The notes below the pieces were generated by a model, which saw only the letters and a program-made list of their open reading frames with translations, did no database searches and was not told the DNA's origin. This document shows positions 1 to 11,395 of a DNA stretch of 64,000 nt, in pieces; position 1 is the first letter of the stretch; every line of letters begins with the position of its first letter. The stretch spans positions 128,989,736-129,053,735 of the forward strand of contig NC_081553.1 of the NCBI RefSeq assembly GCF_963082655.1. The letters are read 5' to 3'. Source of the stretch: Stomoxys calcitrans (lineage: Eukaryota; Arthropoda; Insecta; Diptera; Muscidae). The position numbers were made by a program, and so were the translations under genes.

Positions 1-258
1 CCTGGATTCGAGTCCTGGCGAGACCATCCGATGAAAATTTCAGCCGTAGTTTTTCCCTCCTAACGCTGGCAACATTTGTAAGGTACTATTCCATGTAAAA
101 CTTCCCTCCAAAGAGGTGTCGCACTGTGCCACACCGTTCAGATTCGGCTTTAAAAAGGAGGCCCCTTACCATTGAGCTTAAACTTGAATCGGATTGCACT
201 CATTCATATGTAAGAAGTTGCCTGTGGTCCTTAGTAAAATGTTCATGGGCAAAATTTC
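1..258 (+). mobile_element. SINE family 1 (tRNA-headed), 5' cut by window edge
   Basis: The first bases hold a B-box-like GATTCGAGTCC followed by the SINE body and an end reading ATGGGCAAAATTT. The same body recurs at 18960, 33657, 41228 and 61309. The fuller copies at 33657 and 41228 carry an A-box-like tRNA head (GCGCAGAGGTTAGCATG). Only the head's last bases are inside the window here. Confidence 0.8.
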
Positions 259-260
259 CA

Positions 261-1388
261 TTTTTATACCCTCCACCATAGAATGGGGGTATACTAATTT
301 CGTCATTCTGTTTGTAACTACTCGAAATATTCGTCTGAGACCCCATAAAGTATATATATTCTAGATCGTCGTGGCATTTTATGTCGATCTAGCCATGTCT
401 GTCCGTCTGTCCGTCCGTCCGTCCATCTGTCTGTCGAAAGCACGCTAACTTTCGAAGGAGCAAAGTTAGCCGCTTTAAATTTTGCACAAATACTTCCTAT
501 TAGTGTAGGTCGGTTGGGATTGTAAACGGGCCATCTTGGGTCTTGACTTCTTGAATCTCTACAGGGCGCAATTCTGAAATTTTGCACGTGGTGTTTTAAT
601 ATGACTTCCAACAACTGTGCTGAGTATGGTTAAAATCGGTCCATGTTTTGATATAGATGCCATATAAACCGATCTTGGGTCTAGATTTCTTGAGCCTCTA
701 GAGGACGCAATTCTTATCCGATTTGAATGAAATTTTGCACGAAGTATTCTGTTATGATATCTAATAACTGTGCCAAGTATGGTTCAAATCGGTTCATAAC
801 CTGATATAGCTGTCATATAAACAGATCTGGGGTCTTGACTTCTTGAGCTTCTAGAGGGCGCATTTCCTATCCGATTTGGCTGAAATTTTGGATGACGTAT
901 TTTATTCTTACTTTCAACAACTGTGTCAAATAAGGTTCAAATCGCTTCATAAACTGATATAGCTGCCATATAAACCGACCTGAGATCTTGACTTCTTAAG
1001 CCTCTAGAGGTCGCAATTATTATCCGATTTGCCTGAAATTTTGTACGACCATGACCAACAACATACGTGTTTATCATGGTCTGAATCGGTCTATAGTCCG
1101 TTGCATCTCCCATATAAATTGATCTCTATATTTTACTTCTTGAGCCCCCAAAGGGCGCAATTCTCATTCGAATTGGCTGACATTTTACACAGGTCTCCAA
1201 CATTTAATTTAATTGTAGTCCAAACCGGACCATATCTTGCTATCGCTCTAATAGCAGAGCAAATCTTTTCTTATATCCTTTTTTGCCTAAGAAGAGATGC
1301 CGGGAAAAGAACTCGACAAATGCGATCCATGGTGGAGGGTATATAAGATTCGGCCCAGCCGAACTTAGCACGCTTTTACTTGTTTTTT
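261..1388 (+). mobile_element. DINE-1-like (Helentron-type) element, family A, full length
   Basis: It starts with a 5' hairpin (TATACCCTCCACCAT then ATGGGGGTATA). It then has a block ending ATAAAGTATATATATTC, a GTCY microsatellite (about 397-434), a quasi-tandem body ('CGCAATTCTTATCCGATTTG' units), a 3' GGTGGAGGGTATATAAG, a stem-loop TTCGGCCCAGCCGAA and the end CTTTTACTTGTTT. The order matches Drosophila DINE-1: subterminal inverted repeats, GTCY core, 3' stem-loop, T-rich ends. No Rep/helicase coding is present, so it is non-autonomous. Confidence 0.8.
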
Positions 1389-3886
1389 ACCTGTCAGTTC
1401 CATTTTGAGAGTTATGCCAATGTGAACTTGGTAGCACTTCATGTCAGTTACCCTATAATATTTATGGGCTGATTTTCACTTAAAAGGCAGTAGTAACTAA
1501 GGTTTTCAATCTAGCTACTCGATTTAATGCTTATCTGCATATCACTTCCTTATTTCATCAAAATCGACTCAGATTGGCTATAGCGTCCATAAACAAATTT
1601 GGTCGCCGGTATTCAATACAACTTGGGAAGAAATTGCTCACAGCCCATCTGTACTCCTTTGGCAAAGTCCATAAAAATGGGCCTTATATACATCGTCCTT
1701 ATAACAAAATCGCCCAATTTACACTTAAGTAGTTATAGGGTATTCTTAGGGCACCGCCATAATTTTGTCTTCATCTGCTTGTAAGTGCACAAAATATGCG
1801 AAACTTCAAAATTTTCAACATTGTTTTGGGGTTAGGTCACTAACCGGCCATTATCCCAGCCCATATAACGCTTAACGGCCACTAAATAACCACAACTACT
1901 ACATAACAATTGGTGCCAAACTATTTCCTTCTGACATCGATCCCTTCACATAATGCAACAGGTTAGCTGCTTCAAGGGAGGAGGAAGAGCGTATCAATCA
2001 TCAAAGGCAAATTGTGGCCACACGAAATCACTAACAACGACCAAAGGAAATGCTGCTGTGCTATTGAAACCACATAATTTTCAAAATCGTCAATTGAGAT
2101 TCTATTTTTAATAATAGCAACGCGATGAGGCAACAACACAAAAATGATATCGAAAAATTTAACTTAAACAACAACAAAAAAAAACAGCAAATCGGCATTA
2201 TCTTTGGCACTTTGGCACAAAATGTCCATTAGAAAGGAACGATAAACGAGTCTAAGCCAGAGTCACCGCAGAATATTGTGGCTGTGATCCCTCTGATTCG
2301 CCGCCAAGGCCTCCTCCACCCCAGACATCAGGTTTTCGGAATCATTTTGATTGTTATGACAACGATGATGGGTGCTGGTGACCAAAAGCGATGACTTGCT
2401 GCCTCAAATACCCGCAATAATGATGGTGATAAGCAGCAATTTCAAAAAATGATTGCATATCATTAGACTCTATCTCCATCAAAACTATTCAACTACTGTT
2501 GGCTCAATCCCCGGCATGGAAGGATGGATGGATGGATGGGTGAATGAATGAATGATGGCCAGCTAGGATATTCTAGCAACAAGTGCCGCAATCCATGGTT
2601 TTGGTTTGGTACACCCAAAAAACAAGTTAGTGGCAATAAGTCACAGTTGGCCATGTCATCATCGTCATCATAGTCCTCATCCTCCAAGAGGGGAAGCACA
2701 GCTTGTATGTGATTGAATAAATTGGTCGATAGTTGGATGGATGGGCAGATAGATAGCTTGCTGCCTGCATGACTGAGTGACGGGCTGTATAGGTGGTAGC
2801 TTGCTGCTGTCTTCCCGCGAAATACCACAAAATTGTTGTTGTTGTTGTTGCTCAAACTAAACTGCTTAAAGGAGGAAATTGATAGGAAACCTAAAAGTTA
2901 AAACTAGTGCAACATAGTAATAGTTTGGGATGGATTCTGCACTGTGGCAGCACCAGCAACAGCACCATCGCACCGGTCATCACCAATGCTGATGGCCTCA
3001 AACGGCAGTCAATATTTGACGGGAAGAGACTATTGCCGTCATTCGACTGACTACCAGGCACCACACCAGCACCTGTCTATGCTGGTGATCTATTAAAACG
3101 AGTTCTACTATTCTCCACACTGTATACACTCGCCTCGAAAAAAACAAAAACGAAAAAACTGAAGGGAAATTGCTTAAATCCCCAGAAAAAGAATTGAAAA
3201 GACAAAAAACGCAACAGCAACACCAACAAAACCAGCAAGGAAAAAAATTTCTAAAATAGAGTTTCTGCCAGCAACAAATCGGCAAAAATAATAAAAATTA
3301 CCTTTTGGCCGGATGTAACAAAATTGCTGGGGTCCACTCGGTGTAATTGGCAAGACGAAGAACAAGAGCAAAAACAGCGATGCATCATCAGCAATAGCAT
3401 CAGGGCCACCATCATCATCGCATCCTAGCATAATCATCATAACCATCGTTATATAAGTACTTATGGCCACAAATGCTCCATATGTACAGACCGACCATCA
3501 CCATCACCATCCATTCATACATCCCAACATATTGGGTTACATAAATTCATATCTATGGCCGATGAAACTTTAAACCCTGCAAAAAAGGTAGCTAAAACTA
3601 ATCAAAAATAGTTTATGCTAAATTGCTTTTTTTTCATTCTGTTTAGTCAGTTAACCACACAAAAAATACCTCACAAAATAACATCGATGTGCAAACATCA
3701 ACCCATCAGATACATACTTCAATGTACATAAAGAAGGCTAAAATGTTCATTAAAGTTAGTAAAAATGGCATTAATCGAGTTGCGTTAATATGATAGTTCT
3801 ACCAAATAATGACGCTTTCAATAATAAAACTCATCCCTACCAATTCATGAAAATAGCATCGAAATGTGCCATCAATGAGTTAAACC
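1389..3886. other. Low-copy DNA with simple repeats; no gene recognised
   Basis: No transposon family seen elsewhere in the window covers this stretch. It has (GGAT)n/(GAAT)n near 2518-2556, a GTT run near 2833-2849 and scattered CAA/CAT-rich DNA. A 120-codon minus frame (2493-2855) is low in complexity (Asn and Asp runs templated by microsatellites) and is not supported as a gene. It could be intergenic or intronic. Confidence 0.5.
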
Positions 3887-4447
3887 AGTAAGGAAAGGCA
3901 AAAGTCAGGCGAAGCCCACTATATAACACCCCACAACACCGAATCAACGGTCTACTTTTAATACATGGAACCTATGTTGAAATCTAGTCCGATTTTAATT
4001 TTGCATCCCTTTTGAAATATTGAATGCAACCTTGCGATAGGACCTGAATTGTGATTACTATAGTCTTAAAGGCCATATCGGATGAAAGATATATATCTAA
4101 ATCTGGACCGACTTTGATGAAAATGAGCACACGTTTGGACTTGAAATGAAACATCTCACGCTAAATTATATACAGATCGAACCTTGAACAGTCAAATCGG
4201 CTGAAGATATATATGGGAGCTGTAACTAAATCAGATCCGATTTTATTTAAATTTTGCCCACATATTTTGACGTCACAAAGAAACATCTCGTGCTAAATTT
4301 TGTAAAGGTCTGCTACAGCTTTAAAACGCCATATCGGATGAAAGATATATATGGGTCCCTACTCACTGTGGTTCGAAACCGAAAAATTCTCAAAATCCTT
4401 CTTTAACTGTGAAATGGATAAAAATATTAAAATTTTTTTATGGAAAA
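3887..4447 (-). mobile_element. DINE-1-like element, family D, 3' part
   Basis: It opens with AGTAAGGAAAGGCAAAAGTC, the reverse complement of the family-D 3' end seen at 15000-15030. It continues with body units ('ATATATGGGAGCTGTAACTA', 'GACCGACTTTGATGAAAAT'). It stops exactly where the Helitron begins at 4448. Sequence after 7528 ('TGTTCATATATGGGAG') may be its continuation. Confidence 0.6.
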
Positions 4448-5490
4448 CTAGCTGTACCTGGCCCGCTCCGCTGCTCCTTCTTTTACTTTATATGAAACAA
4501 AATTGTCCTTGGAATATTTGTTTTCGGCAATCAAAGATCTTTTAGTGAAACACCATGCTACGACAAATCGTATATCGCTTGACAAACAGTTTAACAATAT
4601 AGGTGCCTTTATCTGAATCCCATATGATCTTTATTGGTCTACGAATTTAATTTGGGATGTACGGTGTACTCCATTCTTAAAATTCTTTATTTCAGCCCGA
4701 TATTCTCATGACGTCTGATTTAGAGGTGTTTTCGGGTGTGAAGCGGTCCCCCAGACACTTGGTCCTGAAAAAATTTCAGCATCGTGCTCTTCTCTCAAAT
4801 ACCATTTATTTAAGCCCCATATTGCCATTGGCTTAGGAGGAGTTTACTGGATGAGGCATTCCCCATGGCCCCAAAATAGGTTATGAAATTCGTTTTCTAA
4901 TCTCAAATACCTTTTATTTAAACTACTTATAAACTACTTATTAAAATAGCTGTTAGTGGGGTATTTTGGGTATCTATTCAGCAACGTACTCTATTCTCAT
5001 ATATCTATATATCATTTATTTGAACCCCATATTGCCATTGCCCTCAAAATTGGATACCAAATTCGTTTTCTAATCTCATTTAAACTCCTCATTACAAAAG
5101 TCAGCAAATATGACCGGTTTGGCCCTAAAAGCTATGAATATTTAGTTCCACTTTAAGACCCAAATTGTCTTGGTGAGCAAATACGTCTTATTTGGGGGTT
5201 GTTATGGTGGTGGGACGTCCCCTAGACAGTTGGCCCCTAATGTTGATATCAGATACGTGGTCTACTCCCAAATACCTTTAATTTGAGCCCCATATTTCTA
5301 TAGTCGGCAAACATGATCGGCTTGGGGGTTGTTTTGGGGGATGGACGGCCACTCAGTGTGTTGGCCTTGAAAATATATATCGGATTCGTGTTCCACTTTA
5401 CAAACCCTGTTATTTGAGCCTCATTTGCAATAGTCAGAAAATACTTACTATTTGGGTGGTGTTGTGGGGGTGAGTGGCCCCATAGACACT

Positions 5491-5570
5491 TTTCCCGAAT
5501 ATTGATATTTTTTCCCGAATATTGATATTTTTTCCCGAATATTGATATTTTTTCCCGAATATTGATATTA
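5491..5570. repeat. Perfect 4 x 20-bp tandem repeat inside Helitron A
   Basis: The unit TTTCCCGAATATTGATATTT occurs at 5491, 5511, 5531 and 5551. The equivalent place in Helitrons B (about 16486) and C (about 30050) holds a single unit, so this is a copy-specific expansion. Confidence 0.9.
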
Positions 5571-6321
5571 AATTCGTGCTTTACTCCCAAAGACCTTTCA
5601 TTTGAGCCCCATATTGCTGTGGTCGTAAATTTGTCCCCTTTGGGGATGTGTTTAGAGAAAGGCGGCCCCCCAATTACTTGGTCCCATATTTGGATATCAG
5701 ATCCCCATGGTCAGTAATAAAGTCCTGTTTGGGGGGTGTTTTGGGAAAGGGGTGGACTCCCCGAAACGTGGTCCCACATTTGGATATCAGATTCGTATTC
5801 TACTCGCAAATACCTTACATTTGAGTCCCATATTGCCATGGTCGGTAAATATGTCTGATTTGGGGTTGTTTTGGGGGTTGCGGTGCTCCCCCTAGCACTT
5901 GGTCCGACATTGGGATATCAGATTCGTTTTCTTATCCTAAATACCTTTCATTTGAGTCCCATATTTTCGTGATTGGTCTTAATATGTGTTTGGTAGGTTT
6001 TAGGGTGGGGCAGTCCCCTTAGGTAATCCATCCGAAATTTGGATATCAAATTTTTATTTTTAGGGTACTACATGAGAGCACACAAAATTTCGCTTAAGTC
6101 GCACCACCCATCTCCGAGATTTGGCGTTTCTGAAAATTTGAAAATTAGGGTAAGGGGGAGGGTCCGCCCCCCCTTAAGATATCAAAAAATGTAGTAATGA
6201 CACCACGGGGTCATTATGCACCATCTGTGAAAATTTCAAGAAAATCGGTTCAGCCGTTTATGAGTCTATAAGGAACACACAAACATACAAACAAACAAAT
6301 CTACAAACAAACACAAATTGA

Positions 6322-7518
6322 TTTTTATACCCTCCACCATAAGATGGGGGGTATACTAATTTCGTCATTCTGATTGTAACTACTCGAAATATTCGTCTGA
6401 GACCCCATAAAGTATATATATTCTTGATCGTCGTGAAATTTTATGTCGATCTAGCCATGTCCGTCCGTCTGTCCGTCCGTCCGTCCAACCGTCTGTCTAT
6501 CGAATGCACCCTAACTTCCGAAGGAGTAAAGCCAGCCGCTTGAAATTTTGCACAAATACTTCTTATTAGTGTAGGTCGGTTGGTATTGCAAATGGGCCAT
6601 ATCGGTCCATGTTTTGATATAGCTGTCATATAAACCGATCTTGGGTCTTGACTTCTTGAGCCTCTAGAGGGCGCAATTCTTATCCAATTTGAATGAATTT
6701 TGGAACGTAGTATTTTGTTATAATATCCAACAACTGTGCCAAGTATGGTTTAAATCGGTCCATAACCTTATATAGCTGTCATATAAACCGATCTTGGGTC
6801 TTGACTTCTTGAGCCTCTAGAGGGCGCAATTCTTATCCAATTTGAATGAATTTTGGAACGTAGTATTTTGTTATGATATCCAACATCTGTGCCAAATATG
6901 GATCAAATCGGTTCATAACCTGATATAGCTGTCATATAAACAGATCTGGGGACTTGACTTCTTGAGTTTCAAGAGGGCGCAATTCCTATCCGATTTGGCT
7001 GAAATTTCGCAAGACGTTTTTTATTATTACTTTCAACAACTATGTAAAATAAAGTACAAGTCGGTTCATAACCTGATTTAGCTGCCATATAAACCGATCT
7101 GGGATATTGACTTCTTGAGCCTCTAGAGGTCGCAATTATTATCCGATTTGCCTGAAATTTTGTACGACGGATTCTTTCATGACCATCAACATACGTGTTT
7201 ATTATGGTCTGAATCGGTCTATAGCCCGATACAGCTCCCATATAAATCGATCTCTCTATTTTACTTCTTGAGCCCACAAAGAGCGCAATTCTTATTCGAA
7301 TTGACTGACATTTTACACAGGTCTCCAATATAAATATAATTTAATTGTGGTCCAAACCGGACCATATCTTAATATCGCTCTAATAGCAGAGCAAATCTTT
7401 TCTTATATCCTTTTTTTTGCCTAAGAAGAGATGCCGGGAAAAGAACTCGACAAATGCGATCCATGGTGGAGGGTATGTAAGATTCGGCCCGGCCGAACTT
7501 AGCACGCTTTTACTTGTT
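6322..7518 (+). mobile_element. DINE-1-like element, family A, full length, inside Helitron A
   Basis: The 5' hairpin is TATACCCTCCACCATAAGAT...GGTATA, with a GTCY microsatellite at about 6459-6485. Several body units follow, then the 3' GGTGGAGGGTATGTAAG, the stem TTCGGCCCGGCCGAA and ACTTGTT. The Helitron's AAAAATCAATTTG (minus) lies to the left and its terminal TCTTATATAT (minus) to the right, so it landed in a T-rich stretch at the Helitron's 5' end. Confidence 0.8.
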
Positions 7519-7528
7519 ATATATAAGA

Positions 7529-8222
7529 TGTACCTTTGAAGTTAGTGGCAGTGTATGTTCATATATGGGAGATTAAATTTGAAATGATTTTCTTCAAATT
7601 CAGAAGCCCTTCCTTCATCCTTGGGTTAAAAAAGCGATTTGCGACGATCGGTTAACAATTGCGACCTGTACATCGAACGTGGGTCCAACTTACCCTCTCC
7701 CTCTTACCATTGCCAGCAAATGCACGAAGTTATAGTAACATATTTTCCGAGGATATAGAAATTTATGTGCGGGTGTGTATGGTGCCCTTCTATGGTGTTG
7801 GGTAGAAAAGGCAATGCAAATTTTAATGCGTAATTAGGAGTTACAAAATTAATTGCGTTTGCTCCCATGAATGTTCATGTCATAATCTAAAAGGCACCTT
7901 CTGTTGGCAGTTAAGTTTTTATAAGGTTGTCCAACAACATTGTTGCTTTTGAAAATCAGCATAGCTAAACAATGAAATATGCAATTATACCCGAATAGGT
8001 ACAACGATTTTGATGCATATGTTAATGTTGATAACGATACAAATTGCCATGATACAATGGGCGAATATGCATCATGGAATGTGAGAGTTAATGTCATGGT
8101 TTCATAAAATGTAATCTTACACAAAATATATGACAAATGAAGATATTGCTTGAACAAAGTCTTTTTATATGCCTCCTTACCAAACTGGATAATTTGGGTT
8201 ATTAGTTCGGTTCTCAAAACCT
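7529..8222. other. Low-copy DNA; possible continuation of a family-D DINE
   Basis: The first 100 bases contain ATATATGGGAG, as in family D. The rest is AT-rich and matches nothing else in the window. A minus-strand frame of 127 codons (7849-8232) starts inside the adjacent hairpin arm. It has no motif I recognise and no visible splice or regulatory context. Confidence 0.35.
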
Positions 8223-8471
8223 GTTTTTCCATATTGGATATTTATGTATCGGTTTCTTGCCAAAAAGAATTCCTAACTATCCCAAAATAATTCCTATACA
8301 AATGGTTCATTCGTGCCGTTTATAACACCTCGAAATATGTACCGGTCTAATGTACATATTTCGAGGTGTTATAAACGGCACGAATGAACCATTGGTATAG
8401 GAATTACTTTGGGCTAGTTAGGAATTCTTTTTGGCAAGAAACCGATATATAAATATCCAATATGGAAAAAC
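8223..8471. repeat. Foldback inverted repeat, 120-bp arms, 9-bp loop
   Basis: The arm 8223-8342 is the reverse complement of 8352-8471 with about four mismatches; the loop is CGGTCTAAT. The inner arm sequence (AACACCTCGAAATATGTAC) resembles the 5' portion of DINE-like elements. The DINE body resumes directly after the right arm. It looks like an inverted duplication of a DINE edge plus flank rather than a transposon with known termini. Confidence 0.85.
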
Positions 8472-8935
8472 TAATACACATTCTTGATCATCGTGACATT
8501 TTAATTGGGTCCGTCTGTCGGGAGCAAAATAACTTTTAAACAAGTAAAACTAGCCGCTCGGTTAGGATTGTCAATGGGCCAACTCTGTCCATGTTTAGAT
8601 GTAAACAATGACTTCTCCAATGACCTCCAACATCTGTGCCAAATATGATCCGAAACGGTTCGTAAACTAACTAACCTCCTATTTAAACTTGACTTCTTGC
8701 GCTCTTAGAGGGCGCAACTCTTTCCGGATGTGACTGAAATTTTGTGCAATGTCTCATATGACTTGCAACATATGTGTCAAGTTTGATACGAAACGGTTCG
8801 TAAAATGATTAAGCTGCCTGATAATCCGATCTCCCGATTTGGCTTATTGAGCCTCTGGAAGGCGCAATTCTTATCCGATTAGGCTAAAATTTTTCATTAT
8901 GACTTTTGACCCTGTATGATCTTGAGCTCCTACAC
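8472..8935 (+). mobile_element. DINE-1-like fragment without a 3' end
   Basis: It begins in the ATTCTTGATCATCGTGACATTTTA block, keeps a short GTCCGTCTGTC core and carries two or three body units ending near 'GACCCTGTATGATCTTGAGC'. There is no terminal stem-loop. Confidence 0.65.
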
Positions 8936-9261
8936 GCAAAATAATAGAACGTTTCCGAAATTTTTACGAGAAACAAAATACTTTTGTTACAAAGATTTAT
9001 TTTATTGTAACTATGTAACGTTTCGCTTCAACATATAGTATAGTCATAGTCATAAAAGTAGTATTATCGAATGTAACTAACATTGTTTATTGCAAACCCT
9101 TTGCCACTTCGCCTACGGTAAAGGTGCCTTTCTTTTGTTGTAAAACCAAAAACTCTTTAAAGGCAAAAATGTTTCGATAGCCGCAAATGATTATTCGTTT
9201 ACCGGACCAATATTTATTATCTTGTGTTTCTCCTACTAGAGCGAGAGAGAGGGCGATGAAT

Positions 9262-10768
9262 AACAAGTAAAAGCGTGCTAAGTTCGGCCGGGCCGAATCT
9301 TATATACCCTCCACCATGGATCGTATTTGTCGAGTTCTTTTCCCGGCATCTCTTCTTAGGCTAAAAAGGATATAAAAAGAGAGTTGCTCTGCTATTAGAG
9401 CGATATCAAGATATGGTCCGGTTCGGACCACAATTAAATTATATGTTGAAGACCTGTGTACAATTTCAGCCAATTCGTATAAGAATTGCGCCCATTGCGG
9501 CTCACGAAGTAAAATAGAGAGAACGATTTATATGGGATCTGTATCGGGCTATAGACCGATTCAGACCATAATAAACACGTTTGTTGATGGTCATGAGAGG
9601 ATCCGTCGTACAAAAGTTCAGGCATATCGGATAATAATTGCGATCTCTAGGGGTCAAGAAGTCAAGATCCCAGATCGGTTTATATAGCAGCTATATCAGG
9701 TTATGAACCGATTTGAACCTTATTTGAGACAGTTGTTGAAAGTAAAAATAAAATACGTCATGCAAAATTTCAGCCAAATCGGATAGGAATTGCGCCCTCT
9801 AGAAGCTCAAGAAGTCAAATCCCCAGATCTGTTTATATGACAGCTATATCAGGTTATGGACCGATTTCAACCATACTTGGCACAGTTGTTGGATATCATG
9901 ACAAAATACTTCGTGCAAAAACTCATCCAAATCGGATAAGAATTGTGCGCTCTAGAGGCTCAAGAAGTCAAGACCCAAGATCGGTTTATATGGCAGCTAT
10001 ATCAGGTTATGAACCGATTTAAACCATACTTAGCACAGTTGTTGGGTATCATAACAAAACAGGTCGTGCGAAATTCCATTCCAATCGGATAAGAATTGCG
10101 CCCTCTAGAGGCTCAAGAAGTCAAGACCCAAGATCGGTTTATGTGGCAGCTATATCAGGTTATTGACCGATTTAAACCATACTTGACACAGTTGTTGGAT
10201 ATAATGACAAAACACGTGGTGCAAAATTTCATCTCAATCGGATAAGAATTGCGCACTCTAGAGGCTCAAGAAGTCAAGACCCCAGATCGGTTTATATGGC
10301 AGCTATATCAGGTTATGGACCGATTTGAACCACACTTGGCACAATTGTTGGATATCATAAGAAAACATGTCGTGCAAAATTTCATATCAATCGGATAAGA
10401 ATTGCGCACTCTAGAGGCTCAAGAAATCAAGACCCAAGATCGGTTTATATGGCAGCTATATCAAAACATGGACCGATATGGCCCATTTACAATACCAACC
10501 GACCTACACTAATAAGAAGTATTTGTGCAAAATTTCAAGTGGCTAGCTTTACTCCTTCGGAAGTTAGCGTGCTTTCGACAGACAGACGGACGGACGGACG
10601 GACGGACGGACGGACGGACAGACGGACGGACATGGCTAGATCGACATAAAATTTCACTACGATCAAGAATATATATACTTTATGGGGTCTCAGACGAATA
10701 TTTCGAGTAGTTACAAACAGAATGACGAAATTAGTATACCCCCCATCTTATGGTGGAGGGTATAAAAA
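9262..10768 (-). mobile_element. DINE-1-like element, family A, longest copy (about 1.5 kb)
   Basis: The 3' end is at the left (AACAAGTAAAAGCGTGC, stem TTCGGCCGGGCCGAA, TATATACCCTCCACCATGG). The 5' end is at the right (TATGGTGGAGGGTATAAAAAG). About six body units occur at 152-153 bp spacing (AGATC-GGTTTATATGGCAGC near 9674, 9826, 9979, 10131, 10284, 10437). A GGAC microsatellite lies at about 10577-10631. The period is a multiple of 3, so it creates repetitive spurious peptides. Confidence 0.85.
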
Positions 10769-10969
10769 GTGATGAGCGGATGGGAAGCTCGGAAATTGAT
10801 AACTTTTAAAGTTTCGCCACAGGTGTGTCCGATGACAAAAATCATTACAGCAACATGGAAAGCTTTTAATATAATTGTATATGATAACATCGAAATAAAT
10901 CCAAATATATTCTGGTAGAGTTTGAATTACTAACATAGATCTGCTTATAATTGGCAAAAATTCGAGTTA

Positions 10970-11202
10970 TTGGGTTGCCCAAAAAGTAATTGCGGATTTT
11001 TCATATAGTCGGCGTTGACAAATTTTTTCACAGCTTGTGACTCTGTAATTGCATTCTTTTTGTCAGTTATCAGCTGTTACTTTTAGCTTGCTTTAGAAAA
11101 AAAGTATAAAAAAGTATATTTGATTAAAGTTCATTCTAAGTTTTATTAAAAATGCATTTACTTTCATTTAAAAAAACCGCAATTACTTTTTGGGCAACCC
11201 AA
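10970..11202. mobile_element. Mariner-type MITE (233 bp), TA target duplication
   Basis: Termini are TTGGGTTGCCCAAAAAGTAA and its inverse, TTACTTTTTGGGCAACCCAA, with TA on both sides (10968-10969, 11203-11204). There is no transposase. A near-identical copy lies at 19432-19668. Terminal sequence and TA target fit a deleted mariner derivative. Confidence 0.85.
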
Positions 11203-11324
11203 TAGAATTGTGTGACAACATTAAATCGAACTTGGTAGCCTTTAGCCTTAATGTGCACAATCTATTTCAAAATTTAAAAGAATATACATATGTACATATA
11301 TGACGTTAAATTAATTTATAAGTA

Positions 11325-11395
11325 AAAACAAATAAGACCGTGACAAGTTCGGTCGGACGGAATCTTTTATACCATCTCCCACTGTGTTTTTCTTC
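11325..11395 (-). mobile_element. DINE-1-like 3'-end fragment
   Basis: ACAAATAAGACCGTGACAAG is followed by a diverged stem (TTCGGTCGGACGGAA) and TTATACCATCTCCCAC, a decayed 3' terminus. Confidence 0.55.

Larger units (their letters stand above)
4448..7528 (-). mobile_element. Non-autonomous Helitron A, interrupted by a DINE at 6322-7518
   Basis: On the minus strand it starts TCTTATATAT, resumes AAAAATCAATTTGTG after the inserted DINE, and ends with GCAGCGGAGCGGGCC...CTAG at 4451-4448. The 5' neighbour is A and the 3' neighbour is T, as expected for Helitron insertion between A and T without duplication. The interior is a degenerate array of about 130-bp units (GGTATTTGAGA, GATATCCAAAT, GGGGGACC, CCATGGCAATATGGGGCTCA). 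No Rep/Hel reading frame was seen. Confidence 0.75.
8936..11290. repeat. Unclassified dispersed repeat U1, copy 1, split by a DINE and a MITE
   Basis: Segments 8936-9261, 10769-10967 and 11205-11290 align in order with 22108-22660. Shared landmarks are TTTACGAGAAACAAAATA, TTTCGATAGCCGCAAA, ACCGGACCAAT, a GA microsatellite, AACATGGAA.ACTTTTAATATA and TGCACAATCTATTT. The interruptions are complete elements (DINE 9262-10768; MITE 10970-11202), both absent from copy 2. No coding or terminal signature was recognised. Confidence 0.7.

Noticed and set aside
2493..2855. 120-codon minus-strand frame starting with an Asn run
   Set aside because: The Asn and Asp runs come from GTT and CAT simple repeats. 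There is no domain, and overlapping frames are equally open.
6969..7328. 119-codon minus-strand frame with repeated RSVYM-type peptides
   Set aside because: It is a translation of DINE body units whose period is a multiple of 3. The same peptides appear wherever the repeat lies.
7849..8232. 127-codon minus-strand frame
   Set aside because: It starts within a hairpin arm and has no recognised motif. AT-rich DNA of this length can stay open by chance. Left as unresolved rather than called.
10565..10632. CRISPR-like or satellite array
   Set aside because: The GGAC repeat is the GTCY microsatellite core of DINE-like elements. There are no spacers, and the source is eukaryotic.
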